Shown one piece after another: positions 1 to 7,595 of a DNA stretch of 28,348 nt. The stretch is taken from NCBI GenBank assembly GCA_036510735.1, contig DATCDK010000048.1:1-28348 (forward strand), in the 5' to 3' direction. Position 1 is the first letter of the stretch. Each line of letters begins with the position of its first letter. The stretch comes from PALSA-607 sp036510735. Its GTDB lineage: Bacteria > Actinomycetota > Actinomycetes > Acidothermales > Acidothermaceae. The position numbers and the translations under genes were made by a program. The notes below the pieces were generated by a model. It saw nothing but the letters and a program-made list of their open reading frames with translations. It did not search any database and was not told the DNA's origin.

Positions 1-1
1 A

Positions 2-763
2 GCTCCTGTCGCTGCGGCGGCAGCTAGCAGCGAAGGCAGCCAGGAGGCAGCGCTACGGATGCTGGCGATGGCGCAGAAGACCGCCGAGGACACCGTCGCC
101 GACGCGAAGCGCGAGGCCGACAAGGTGCTCGGCGAAGCGCGGTTGCACGCTGACCAGCTCGAAAGGGAAACCTCGGAGCGACACCGCAACGTCGTGGGCA
201 ATCTCGACAGCGAGCGCGAGCGGCTCGAGCGCAAGATCGAAGAGTTGCGCTCGTTCGAGCGGGAGTACCGCGCCCGCCTCAAGTCCTACCTCGAGGGGCA
301 GTTGCGCGACCTCGACGGTCGGGCCGACGGCATCCAGCCCACCGCCCCACGGCCGATGCCAGTGGCTGTGGGTGCCGGCGCCCCGGGCAGTGCGGCCAGC
401 GCGGGCGCCACGGTGCCAGCGTCTCCGCCGATGACCGTCACCGTGCCTCCGGCGTTCACCTCGCCCCAGCAGCCGCAGCCGTCGTCCGCTTCGGGCTCTG
501 GTTCCGTCTCGGGTTCGGTTCCTGGGCTGGCGCAGCCGCCGCGCCCACCGAGCCCGTTCTCGCCGATGCCACCGCCGCCCGTTCCCGGGTCGTCGGTTTC
601 GCCAGGCTCGTCGCCCCAGACTGGTGGCCCCGGCGGTCCGATCCAGCCTGGCGGCCCCAGCGGGCCTCTCCAGCCTGGCGGCCCCAGCGGGCCTCCGAGG
701 CAAGCGACCGGTGGCGGTTTCGAGGTCGACGAAGGTCCCGAGGTCCCGCCGTCCAATGGGTGA
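2..763 (+). CDS. DivIVA/Wag31-type cell-pole protein, C-terminal part (5' end outside window)
   Basis: The frame is open from base 2 with no stop upstream of the first ATG at 59, so this is the 3' part of a longer gene. The first ~95 residues are a charged heptad-rich coiled coil ending in a segment rich in FEREYRARLKSYLEGQL, typical of the C-terminal half of actinobacterial DivIVA/Wag31. DivIVA binds curved membrane at the poles and organises polar growth. The last ~135 residues are a Pro/Gly/Ser/Ala-rich, probably disordered tail that is longer than usual and contains a direct repeat of GGPSGP. The family N-terminal membrane-binding domain is not visible. The neighbouring ileS on the other strand matches the usual actinobacterial context. 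The family is fairly sure from coiled coil plus context; the tail is unusual. Confidence 0.75.
   Translation, partial: APVAAAAASSEGSQEAALRMLAMAQKTAEDTVADAKREADKVLGEARLHADQLERETSERHRNVVGNLDSERERLERKIEELRSFEREYRARLKSYLEGQLRDLDGRADGIQPTAPRPMPVAVGAGAPGSAASAGATVPASPPMTVTVPPAFTSPQQPQPSSASGSGSVSGSVPGLAQPPRPPSPFSPMPPPPVPGSSVSPGSSPQTGGPGGPIQPGGPSGPLQPGGPSGPPRQATGGGFEVDEGPEVPPSNG
643..696 (+). repeat. Tandem 27-bp repeat, two copies, inside the DivIVA tail
   Basis: Two adjacent 27-bp units begin at 643 and 670 with ccagcctggcggccccagcg and differ at the last base. Each encodes a QPGGPSGPL/P-like segment. The period is a multiple of three, so the frame is kept and the tail can grow or shrink without breaking the protein. 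Confidence 0.85.
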
Positions 764-827
764 TGCTGCCCCGCTGGCCACCTCGGCCGGCAAGCGTTGG
801 TGATCACGGCTCGCTGGTGATCAACCC

Positions 828-1007
828 GTGCTAGTCATCAAGCTCAGCGGGGCAGCAGTGTTTGCTGCCGCCGTATTGGTAGGCGTCGGCGTCTTGACCA
901 GCCGGATCCTGTTTTACGACATCGCCATAGGGTTGGCCGGTGCCGCGCTGCTCGCGGTCATCCTCAGCTCGATTCGCTGGCACCGGCGACCGTCCGGCTA
1001 CTCCTGA
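828..1007 (+). CDS. Small two-helix membrane protein, function unknown
   Basis: A 59-residue ORF starts at GTG 828, the only start in frame after the TGA at 801. It reads VLVIKLSGAAVFAAAVLVGV and onward, with two hydrophobic segments (about residues 5-25 and 32-50) and a basic tail RWHRRPSGYS. No strong Shine-Dalgarno is visible. It sits between the DivIVA-type gene and a convergent gene that begins 25 bp further on. Amino-acid composition and the clean two-helix pattern argue for a real gene, but I cannot name a family. Confidence 0.45.
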   Translation: MLVIKLSGAAVFAAAVLVGVGVLTSRILFYDIAIGLAGAALLAVILSSIRWHRRPSGYS

Positions 1008-1031
1008 CCGCACTACTCCTGGTCCAAGGGA

Positions 1032-1499
1032 TCAGACGTTTGCGCGGCGGAACGGGTCGCGGGCGGGCGGGGTGGCCAGCGTCAGACGGGTACCGTCGAG
1101 CGACAGACCGGTCAGGGCCAGCACGCGGGCCAGGATGGACGCGGTGGTTTCGCCGGCAGCGACACCCTCGGCCGTCACCATGGCGCGATAGATCGTCGCG
1201 TAGTGCTTGACCGGGGTGTTGTAGCTCCAGTCGACCGAGCCGAGGTGCAGGGCGTGGCCGCGGCTTCCGCCGGGGCCGTCGAAGGCGCCACTCCAGATCT
1301 GGATGCCTGCCGGGCCGGCGGCGAAGTTTCCGCCCTGTCCGACGTCATAGGTGCGGGCCTGGGCGATCAGCTCGCGAGTCTCGCGTTCGGGTAGCACCAA
1401 GGCGGGCCGCACTTGGCTCGCTAGAGCTGGCACTGCCACAGCCCCGGGTCGCAATGCCACGGCGGTCATTGGTTGACCGAAGTATGGTGCCGCCGCCAT
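1032..1499 (-). CDS. Conserved-looking hypothetical protein
   Basis: A 155-residue protein. I chose ATG 1499 because GGAGG lies six bases upstream; a GTG at 1517 in the same frame overlaps that ribosome-binding site and is less likely. Features are a Pro/Ala-rich first third, a Gly-rich centre (QGGNFAAGPAG, DGPGGSRGHA), a motif GSVDWSYNTPVKHYATIYR, and an Ala/Leu-rich helix before a basic end PARDPFRR. No signal peptide, membrane segment or known catalytic motif is seen. I have an impression of similar actinobacterial proteins of unknown function, but cannot confirm it. It lies downstream of ileS on the same strand with a 210-bp gap, so it probably has its own promoter. Confidence 0.6.
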   Translation of the reverse strand: MAAAPYFGQPMTAVALRPGAVAVPALASQVRPALVLPERETRELIAQARTYDVGQGGNFAAGPAGIQIWSGAFDGPGGSRGHALHLGSVDWSYNTPVKHYATIYRAMVTAEGVAAGETTASILARVLALTGLSLDGTRLTLATPPARDPFRRANV

Positions 1500-1655
1500 C
1501 TCGCCCCTCCATCTCACGGTCGAACCGTCGCGGCGCCCGATCGGTCTACGGACACGCTGTCGAGTCTTACGGCCGACTTCTTATGCCGCGGTGATGTGTG
1601 GATCGGCTCAATGACCCCGTGACCTTAACTGGGCTGTTCGGGTGTTTGCGCGTTC

Positions 1656-1672
1656 GCCCGCGTAGCGCAGGC
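1656..1672 (-). terminator. Possible hairpin downstream of ileS
   Basis: GCCCGCG-tag-CGCAGGC forms a 7-bp stem with a 3-nt loop 38 bp past the ileS stop. There is no U-tract, so it would be an atypical terminator at best. The rest of 1500-1709 shows no gene. Confidence 0.25.
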
Positions 1673-1709
1673 CACCAACGGAGCGATATCACCCGTTTGC
1701 CGATCTGAC

Positions 1710-4700
1710 TCAGCCCCCGGCGACCCGCATCCAGATGGTTAGGCCGAGCTCGGCGTCGATATGGGGGGCAATGTCAGCGCTCGGTCGGCCCTCTGTGAGG
1801 GTGACCGCAAGGATCTCGGCACCGATCGCCGCCTCGTGTTCGCGCAGCGCCGCCACCAGCCGGTCGTCCGCCGCCTGCCACCAGAACTCGATGCGGTCGC
1901 TGATCTCCAGACCACTGGTCTTGCGGGTTTCCTGGGCGAACCGGATCACCTCCCGCGCCATGCCGGCCCGCCGGAGCTCCTCGGTGAGTTCGAGGTCGAG
2001 GGCGACCGACAACCCCCCGTCACTCGCCACCGCCCAACCAACAGTCGGCGTTTCGGTCACCACCAGCTCCTCGGCCGACAACACCACCTGCTCGCCGTCG
2101 ACCGCGATCGATACCGAGCCGGTCTCCGCGATCGCGAGAGCCAGCTCTGCGGCGTTGGCCGCCGCCACTGCGGCTGCTACTACCTGGGTCCGATTGCCGA
2201 AGCGCTTGCCGAGGGCTCGGAAGTTCGCTTTGACGACGGTGTCGACCACCAGAAGGTCCCCGCTGCCGTCGTCGGCGACCACCGCGCGCACGTTGAGCTC
2301 GTCGATGACTTGGCTCTTGAGCTCGCCCGGCAGCGCGTTCCAGCCCGGAGCGTGCACGAGGGCACGTCCGAGCGGCTGGCGAGTACGCACCTTGGATTCG
2401 GCCCTCGCCGAGCGCCCGAGTTCGACGAGCCGGCGGACAAGCGACATCTGGTCGCTCAGCGCCGCGTCGACCAAGGCACCGTCGACCTGCGGCCAGTCGC
2501 GCAGGTGAACGGAGTCCGGCATGTCGCTCCACACGTCAGCGACCAGGCGCTGGTGGATCTCGTCGGTGATGAAGGGGGTGAAGGGCGCCATCAACCGGGT
2601 GAGTACCTCAAGGCACTCGTGAAGTGTGGCGAGAGCGGATATGTCGCCGTCCCAGAACCGGCGGCGTGATCGCCTGACGTACCAGTTCGACAAGTCGTCG
2701 ATGAACCGCGCGATCCGGCGGCCCGCGCGCGCGGAGTCGAAGTCCTCCAGAGCTGCGTCGACCTCGAGCACAGTGGTGTGCAATTCGGAGATCGCCCACC
2801 GATCCAGCAGCGGTCGCTGCGAGACATCCGGCACAGGTGTCGTGCCCGGCATCCACGCACTCGCATTCGCGTACAGCACGAAGAACGCGGTGGTGTTCCA
2901 GTACGTCAGCAACACCTTGCGCACGACATCTTCGAGCACTTCGTCGCCGATGCGGCGCGCCGCCCATGGCGAACCACCGGCGAGCATGTACCAACGCAAT
3001 GCGTCGGCGCTGTGTTTGTCCATGAGCGCGATGGGCTCCAGGATGTTGCCCAGGTGCTTGCTCATCTTGCGGCCGTCCTCAGCGAGGATGTGACCCAGGC
3101 ACAACACCGTTCGGTAGCTGGACTGATCGAAGACGAGTGTGCCGACGGCCATCAACGTGTAGAACCAGCCGCGTGTTTGGTCGATCGCCTCGGCGATGAA
3201 GTCGGCCGGGTACGAACTCGCGAACTCCTCGCCGTCCAGATGCGGGTAGCCGAACTGCGCGAACGGCATCGCACCCGAGTCGTACCACCCGTCGATGACC
3301 TCCGGCACCCGAGTCTTCCGCTCTCCGCACTCGTCACAGGCGAACGTGATCTCGTCGACGTAAGGCCGGTGCGGCTCGAGTTCCGATAGGTCACGGCCAA
3401 CGAGATCACCGAGTTCGGCGCGCGATGCGACGCACGTGAGGTGGCCGTTCTCGCAACGCCACAACGGCAACGGTGTTCCCCAGTAGCGGTTTCGCGACAA
3501 CGCCCAGTCGATGTTGTTGCGCAGCCAATCGCCGTACCGCCCGTGCTTGATCGTGTCGGGATGCCACGTCGTCCGCTCGTTTTCGCGCAGCAGGTCGTCC
3601 TTGATCTCCGTGGTGCGGATGTACCAACTCGGCAACGCGTAGTAGAGCAACGCAGTGTCGCAACGCCAGCAGTGCGGATAGCTGTGCTCGTAGGGCGTAA
3701 GGCGGAACAGCAGCCCGCGATCACGCAGGTCGGCAACGAGCGGTTTGTCTGCCGCCTTGAAGAACATGCCGCCGACCAACGGCAACGATTCGTCGAATGT
3801 GCCGTCGGGTCGCACCGGATTCACGACCGGCAAGTTGTAGGCGCGGCTGACCGCTAAGTCGTCGGCTCCGAATGCCGGTGCTTGATGCACGAGCCCGGTG
3901 CCGTCTTCGGTGGTGACGTAGTCAGCCAGGACGACGTAATGCGCGCGCTCGCCATCGAAGTCGACGAGTTCGAAGGGCCGCTGATACGACCAGTGCTCGA
4001 GCTCGCGTCCGCGGAAACTGCGCAGGATCTCGTGTGGTCGATCACCGACCACCCTCGCCACCAATGGCTTCGCGATCACCAACCTCTCGGCGGGGGCGTC
4101 GTCTGTGGCCGACAGGCTCACGATGTCGTAGTCGACGTCAGGATGAACTGCGACCGCGGTGTTGCTGACCAGCGTCCAGGGCGTCGTCGTCCAGACCAGC
4201 AGATCGGCTTGCCCGGCGAACGGGCCGGATGTCACGGGGAAGCGCACGTAGACGCTCGGGTCGGTGACGTTCAGGTAGCCCTGGGCGACCTCGTGATCTG
4301 AAAGGGCGGTGCCACAGCGCGGGCAGTAGGGCGCCACCCGGTAGTCCGAAACGAGCAGGCCTTTGTCGAAGACGGCCTTCAGCGACCACCACACACTTTC
4401 GATGTAGCTTGCATCCATCGTGCGGTAGGCCTTGGACATGTCGACCCAGTAGCCCATGCGTTCAGTGAGCTTTTCGAACTCGTCGACGTGCCGCTCCACC
4501 GACGCCCGGCATCGGGCGTTGAACTCAGCGATGCCGTACGCCTCGATGTCCTTCTTGCCGTTGAGCCCGAGCTCCCTCTCGACTTGGAGCTCAACCGGCA
4601 AGCCGTGACAGTCCCAGCCCGCTTTGCGTGGGACGTGGTAGCCCTTCATGGTCTTGAACCGAGGGAACAGGTCCTTGAAGACCCGCGCCTCCACGTGGTG

Positions 4701-4868
4701 GGTGCCGGGCATGCCGTTGGCGGTCGGCGGTCCTTCGTAGAACGTCCATTGCGGCCGGCCCTGCGTCGCGGCCAGCGAGCGCTCGAAGACCTTCGACTCA
4801 CGCCAGCGCCGCAGCACCTCGTGTTCGAGTGCTGGCAGGTCGACCTGGTTGGGCATCGGGGTGAACAT
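1710..4868 (-). CDS. ileS: Isoleucyl-tRNA synthetase, IleS2 type with GXHH signature
   Basis: Class I synthetase of 1052 residues that charges tRNA-Ile in the cytoplasm. I chose ATG 4868 because GGAGG lies just upstream at the end of a T-box leader; the frame is open 31 codons further back, but those codons lie in the leader RNA. The nucleotide-binding signature reads PPTANGMPGTHHVEAR, so the usual HxGH is GTHH at residues 55-58 (4695-4706). The second signature is intact as KMSK at 3057-3068. CxxC pairs occur in CPRCGTALSD, CWRCDTALL and CDECGERK. The editing (CP1) region and the C-terminal anticodon-binding region are present, and the length fits IleS2, the eukaryote-like class. Type 2 enzymes are known to tolerate mupirocin, and a swapped GXHH signature has been linked to very high tolerance. 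Identity is very sure; resistance is inferred. Confidence 0.97.
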   Translation of the reverse strand: MFTPMPNQVDLPALEHEVLRRWRESKVFERSLAATQGRPQWTFYEGPPTANGMPGTHHVEARVFKDLFPRFKTMKGYHVPRKAGWDCHGLPVELQVERELGLNGKKDIEAYGIAEFNARCRASVERHVDEFEKLTERMGYWVDMSKAYRTMDASYIESVWWSLKAVFDKGLLVSDYRVAPYCPRCGTALSDHEVAQGYLNVTDPSVYVRFPVTSGPFAGQADLLVWTTTPWTLVSNTAVAVHPDVDYDIVSLSATDDAPAERLVIAKPLVARVVGDRPHEILRSFRGRELEHWSYQRPFELVDFDGERAHYVVLADYVTTEDGTGLVHQAPAFGADDLAVSRAYNLPVVNPVRPDGTFDESLPLVGGMFFKAADKPLVADLRDRGLLFRLTPYEHSYPHCWRCDTALLYYALPSWYIRTTEIKDDLLRENERTTWHPDTIKHGRYGDWLRNNIDWALSRNRYWGTPLPLWRCENGHLTCVASRAELGDLVGRDLSELEPHRPYVDEITFACDECGERKTRVPEVIDGWYDSGAMPFAQFGYPHLDGEEFASSYPADFIAEAIDQTRGWFYTLMAVGTLVFDQSSYRTVLCLGHILAEDGRKMSKHLGNILEPIALMDKHSADALRWYMLAGGSPWAARRIGDEVLEDVVRKVLLTYWNTTAFFVLYANASAWMPGTTPVPDVSQRPLLDRWAISELHTTVLEVDAALEDFDSARAGRRIARFIDDLSNWYVRRSRRRFWDGDISALATLHECLEVLTRLMAPFTPFITDEIHQRLVADVWSDMPDSVHLRDWPQVDGALVDAALSDQMSLVRRLVELGRSARAESKVRTRQPLGRALVHAPGWNALPGELKSQVIDELNVRAVVADDGSGDLLVVDTVVKANFRALGKRFGNRTQVVAAAVAAANAAELALAIAETGSVSIAVDGEQVVLSAEELVVTETPTVGWAVASDGGLSVALDLELTEELRRAGMAREVIRFAQETRKTSGLEISDRIEFWWQAADDRLVAALREHEAAIGAEILAVTLTEGRPSADIAPHIDAELGLTIWMRVAGG

Positions 4869-5133
4869 CAAACCTCCGTCGTCGGCGCACCCGGTCGGTG
4901 CAGTCTTCGGCGAAGGGACGAGACCGTGCCGGTCGCCCCGGCCGCGTTCCCGCGGTACCACCCTCCTTGGACCGATAACGGATCCTCATCGAAGCGATCC
5001 ATCTCAGGTCCCACTCTTGTGTCGCGACGCCGGCTCTAGTGGGCACGACCGATGGCCGCACTGTTCTGCCAGCAACTCAGGGGTGATCTTCGTCGCGTGC
5101 TCAGCTCCGGGCTCACACCAACCCCGGATCGCT
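4869..5133 (-). promoter_or_regulatory. T-box riboswitch leader of ileS, probably translational
   Basis: Read on the minus strand, 4964-4951 is AGGGTGGTACCGCG, the T-box core that binds the uncharged tRNA acceptor end. Stem I can be drawn from 5133 to 5071. AGCGA (5133-5129) pairs with TTGCT (5075-5071), GGGGT (5125-5121) with ACCCC (5084-5080), and GTGTG (5118-5114) with CACGC (5099-5095). The specifier ATC (5087-5085), an Ile codon, lies on the 3' side of the internal loop next to the lower helix. This is the short Stem I form known from actinobacterial ileS leaders. No terminator with a U-run lies between the T-box and the GGAGG before ATG 4868, so control is probably by exposing or hiding that ribosome-binding site. 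Confidence 0.92.
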
Positions 5134-5151
5134 CCTGCCAAGCGTTCGCGA

Positions 5152-5853
5152 CTACTCGTCCCCTTCGACGCCTTCCGCGGGCCCCGAGTCTACGTGAGTG
5201 ATCAACCCGCGCCGCCGCAATTCTTCGGCGAGCTGCTCGGGGAAGAGGAAATGAATCGCGTCGAACCCGAGCTCGGCCGCGGCTTCGACGTTGCGCGTCG
5301 AGTCGTCGATAAAAATCGAATGCCGGACGTCGACGGCGTGCCTCTCGATGAGCAGCAGGTAGATCGCCGGGTCAGGCTTGATGAGTCCGACGGTGCCGGA
5401 CACCAGAACCGCCTCGAAGTCGTCGAGGAAACCAAGGCGGTGTCGCACCCGCGGGAAGGTCTCGGCCGACCAGTTCGACAACGCGACCAACCGGACCCCG
5501 GCCGCGTTCAGCTGCTTCACGAGTTCGACAGTGCCGGCGATGGGCTCGCCCACCATCTCGTCCCACCGGCCGTAGTAGGCCTCGATCAGGTCGGCGTGCT
5601 CCGGGTGCTCGGCGACCAAGATCGCAGTGGCCTCAGCCAGGGTTCGGCCACGATCCTGCTCGGCGTTCCACTCGGGGGTGGTGACCGTGGCCAGGAAGTG
5701 CTCCATCGCCGCCTCGTCCGCAAACATCGAGCGGAAGACGTACCGTGGATTCCAGTCGATCAGGACCGCACCAAGATCGAATACCGCGGTCGTGATCGAC
5801 TCGCCCGTGTCCGGCCGGTGCAGTGCGTCTGGCGTTACGGCCTCTGGCGTCAC
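5152..5853 (-). CDS. HAD-superfamily hydrolase (subfamily IA, YihX-like)
   Basis: A predicted cytoplasmic phosphatase of about 233 residues. Motif I is VFDLGAVLIDWNP with nucleophile D26; the second position is Gly rather than Asp, as in the FDLGGVL branch of HAD-IA. Motif II is VALSNWS, motif III the Lys of GLIKPDPAIY, and motif IV the Asp pair in FIDDSTRNVEAA. A helical cap lies between motifs I and II. I chose GTG 5853, which has a -10-like TAGGGT six bases upstream (leaderless) or an AGGG that could serve as ribosome-binding site; TTG 5859 is an alternative. Only 18 bp separate its stop from Stem I of the ileS T-box. The substrate cannot be told from sequence; sugar phosphates are the usual guess for this branch. 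Confidence 0.88.
   Translation of the reverse strand: MTPEAVTPDALHRPDTGESITTAVFDLGAVLIDWNPRYVFRSMFADEAAMEHFLATVTTPEWNAEQDRGRTLAEATAILVAEHPEHADLIEAYYGRWDEMVGEPIAGTVELVKQLNAAGVRLVALSNWSAETFPRVRHRLGFLDDFEAVLVSGTVGLIKPDPAIYLLLIERHAVDVRHSIFIDDSTRNVEAAAELGFDAIHFLFPEQLAEELRRRGLITHVDSGPAEGVEGDE
5187..5192 (-). promoter_or_regulatory. Possible -10 box for ileS inside the HAD gene
   Basis: TAGACT on the minus strand matches TAnnnT and would start RNA near 5180, just before the HAD stop and the T-box. No convincing -35 is seen. The alternative is co-transcription of ileS with the HAD gene. Confidence 0.22.
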
Positions 5854-5859
5854 GCGCAA

Positions 5860-5865
5860 ACCCTA
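5860..5865 (-). promoter_or_regulatory. -10-like box giving a leaderless HAD message
   Basis: TAGGGT on the minus strand sits six bases before GTG 5853, the spacing of actinobacterial leaderless promoters. No -35 match is evident. Confidence 0.3.
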
Positions 5866-5973
5866 GGGCAGCCGCGAGTGGACGGCGGGTGGACGGCGAT
5901 ACGGCGGCTAAGTACGCGAGACGGTATCCAACCAGATCTAGCAGGACAGGTACGAAACGGGCGGCGCGCCACG

Positions 5974-6002
5974 TTGCCGCTGGCGGCGGCCGCCCTTATC
6001 CT
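5974..6002 (+). promoter_or_regulatory. Sigma-A-like promoter of the DksA-like - lspA - rluD - yjbQ operon
   Basis: TTGCCG (5974-5979), a 17-bp spacer and TATCCT (5997-6002) fit a vegetative promoter. RNA would start near 6009, giving a leader of about 45 nt before ATG 6054. The stretch 5866-5973 shows no gene. Confidence 0.55.
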
Positions 6003-6053
6003 TCGCCTGACTTGTCGGCGATCATGATCGCGAGCAATCGAAAGGCCTCTGAG

Positions 6054-7595
6054 ATGGCAGCACAGCGCGCTGACGGCGGCGGAGCTCGGCGCTCCGCAGG
6101 CCGAGCCGGCCTTGTCGCTGGGAAAGGTGGCGCCGCAAAGGTCGCGGCTCGCCGGCCGGCGACGGCTGGCACCCGACCGGCGACGAAGCTCACCGTCGCG
6201 AAGGCGACAAGTCGCAGCGTCGCGAAGTCAGCTCCCGCACGGGCCAAGGCAGCTCCCGCCCGTAAGGCCGCCCCGGCGCGTAAGGTTGCGCCGGCCAAGA
6301 AGGGCGCGCCCGCTCGGAAGGTGGCGCCCGCTCGAAAGATCACACCAGCCAAGAAGGTCGCGCCGGCCAAGAAGGTTGCGCCGGCTAAAAAGGTCGCGCC
6401 CGCTAAAAAGGCGACGGCTAGGCGGCCGGCGGTGAAGAAGGCTCCGGCCGTGGACTCCCGAACCGTCAAGAAGGCCGCGCCAGCCAGGAAGGCCGCGCCG
6501 CAGAAGTTGGCAGTACCCGCAAAGAAGGCCGTAGCCGCAAAGAAGGCCGTAGCCGCAAAGAAGGCAGTGCTCGTGAAGAAGGCAGTCCTCGTGAAGAAAG
6601 CAGCACCCGTTAAGAAGGCTGCGCCCGCCAAAAAGGCGGCACCGGCCAAAAAGGCGGTGCCCGCAAAGACGGCGGTCGCCACCAAGGCTGCGCCCGCCAA
6701 GAAAACCTTGCCGGTCAAGAAGGCAGCGCCGGTTAAAAGGGCCGTTACAGCAAAGGCTGCGCCCGCGAAGAAGGCGGCACCGGTCAAGAAGGCCGCTCCT
6801 GCCAAGGCCGCGGCGCCCGTTAAGAAGGCAGCACCGGCCAAGGCTGCGCGTGTGAAGGCTGCGGCAGCACCCACTAAGGCGGCGCCGGCAAAGGCGGCTG
6901 CTCCCGCGAAGGCGGCACCCGCCAAGACGGCAGCTCCGCCCAAGAGCGTCGTCGCGCCCTCGGCGCCGACAAAGACAGCACCGGCAAAGGCGGCGGTGAC
7001 CAAGGCTGCACCAGCTCCCGTAACGCCGCCGGCTTCTGCCCCTCCGGCTGCCGCGCCGCCGGCATCGGCAGCAGGGTCGACTGCCTCGACGGGCTCGGTG
7101 GCCCCGGCTGCCCCGGCGTCCGGCGTGGCAACAGGTTCGGTCCCCGCCGCCGCGCCACCGGTTGCCCGCGTTGCTCCCGCACAGCCAGTGAAACCCAAGC
7201 TGCCGCTCCCGCCTCCGGCGATCCCCGATGAGCCGTGGACGAAGAAAGAGCTAACGGCGATCCGCATCGAGCTCGAGGCCGAGGCAGAGCGGCTGCGCGG
7301 GGAGATTGAGATCGCCGAGTCCGAGCTTGCCGATCGTCTTCGTGATGGCGGCGACGGTGCAGGTGACGATCAAGCCGACGCCGGTACCAAAACCTTCGAA
7401 CGCGAGCACGAGATGTCGCTGGCCAACAACGCGCGTGACCTGCTGGTTCAGACCGAGCACGCGCTCGGCCGGATCGAAGACGGCACCTACGGCCGCTGTG
7501 AGAACTGCGGCAACCCGATTGGCAAGCTTCGACTTCAGGCCAACCCTCGTGCGACCCTGTGTGTCTCATGCAAACAACGCGAGGAACGTCGCTAA
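6054..7595 (+). CDS. Histone H1-like Lys/Ala/Pro-repeat protein with C-terminal DksA/TraR zinc finger
   Basis: I chose ATG 6054 because AAAGG lies eight bases upstream and a promoter lies at 5974-6002; ATG 6024 has no ribosome-binding site. The product is 513 residues. About residues 60-320 are a long run of AAPAKK, KKAAPV and similar units, strongly basic and like eukaryotic H1, bacterial HC1-like proteins and the HupB tail; this part should bind DNA non-specifically. A Pro/Ala/Ser linker follows. Residues 393-513 form a DksA/TraR module: an acidic coiled coil (KKELTAIRIELEAEAERL onward), an acid-rich turn, then a four-Cys zinc finger CENC...CVSC (Cys 482, 485, 503, 506). DksA-type proteins enter the RNA polymerase secondary channel. 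The fusion suggests a nucleoid-bound RNA polymerase modulator; that role is inferred. The gene overlaps lspA. Confidence 0.9.
   Translation: MAAQRADGGGARRSAGRAGLVAGKGGAAKVAARRPATAGTRPATKLTVAKATSRSVAKSAPARAKAAPARKAAPARKVAPAKKGAPARKVAPARKITPAKKVAPAKKVAPAKKVAPAKKATARRPAVKKAPAVDSRTVKKAAPARKAAPQKLAVPAKKAVAAKKAVAAKKAVLVKKAVLVKKAAPVKKAAPAKKAAPAKKAVPAKTAVATKAAPAKKTLPVKKAAPVKRAVTAKAAPAKKAAPVKKAAPAKAAAPVKKAAPAKAARVKAAAAPTKAAPAKAAAPAKAAPAKTAAPPKSVVAPSAPTKTAPAKAAVTKAAPAPVTPPASAPPAAAPPASAAGSTASTGSVAPAAPASGVATGSVPAAAPPVARVAPAQPVKPKLPLPPPAIPDEPWTKKELTAIRIELEAEAERLRGEIEIAESELADRLRDGGDGAGDDQADAGTKTFEREHEMSLANNARDLLVQTEHALGRIEDGTYGRCENCGNPIGKLRLQANPRATLCVSCKQREERR
6229..7017 (+). repeat. Degenerate tandem repeats coding for KKAAPA-type units
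   Basis: Units of 15-21 bp built on gccaagaaggcggcaccg recur across the region and differ mainly at third positions. Some are identical, such as the 18-bp unit gccgcaaagaaggccgta near 6523-6560. The repeat makes the reverse strand look like a long Ala/Phe-rich ORF, which is only a shadow. Confidence 0.85.

Noticed and set aside
4849..6027. Plus-strand ORF of 392 codons opposite the ileS leader and HAD gene
   Set aside because: It crosses the T-box and the HAD gene in antisense and shows no domain or ribosome-binding site.
5996..7267. Long minus-strand ORF of 423 codons with repeated AFLAGAAF units, looking like a repetitive membrane protein
   Set aside because: It is the exact antisense of the Lys/Ala/Pro repeat gene; the pattern is forced by AAG-GCN codons, and it has no ribosome-binding site.
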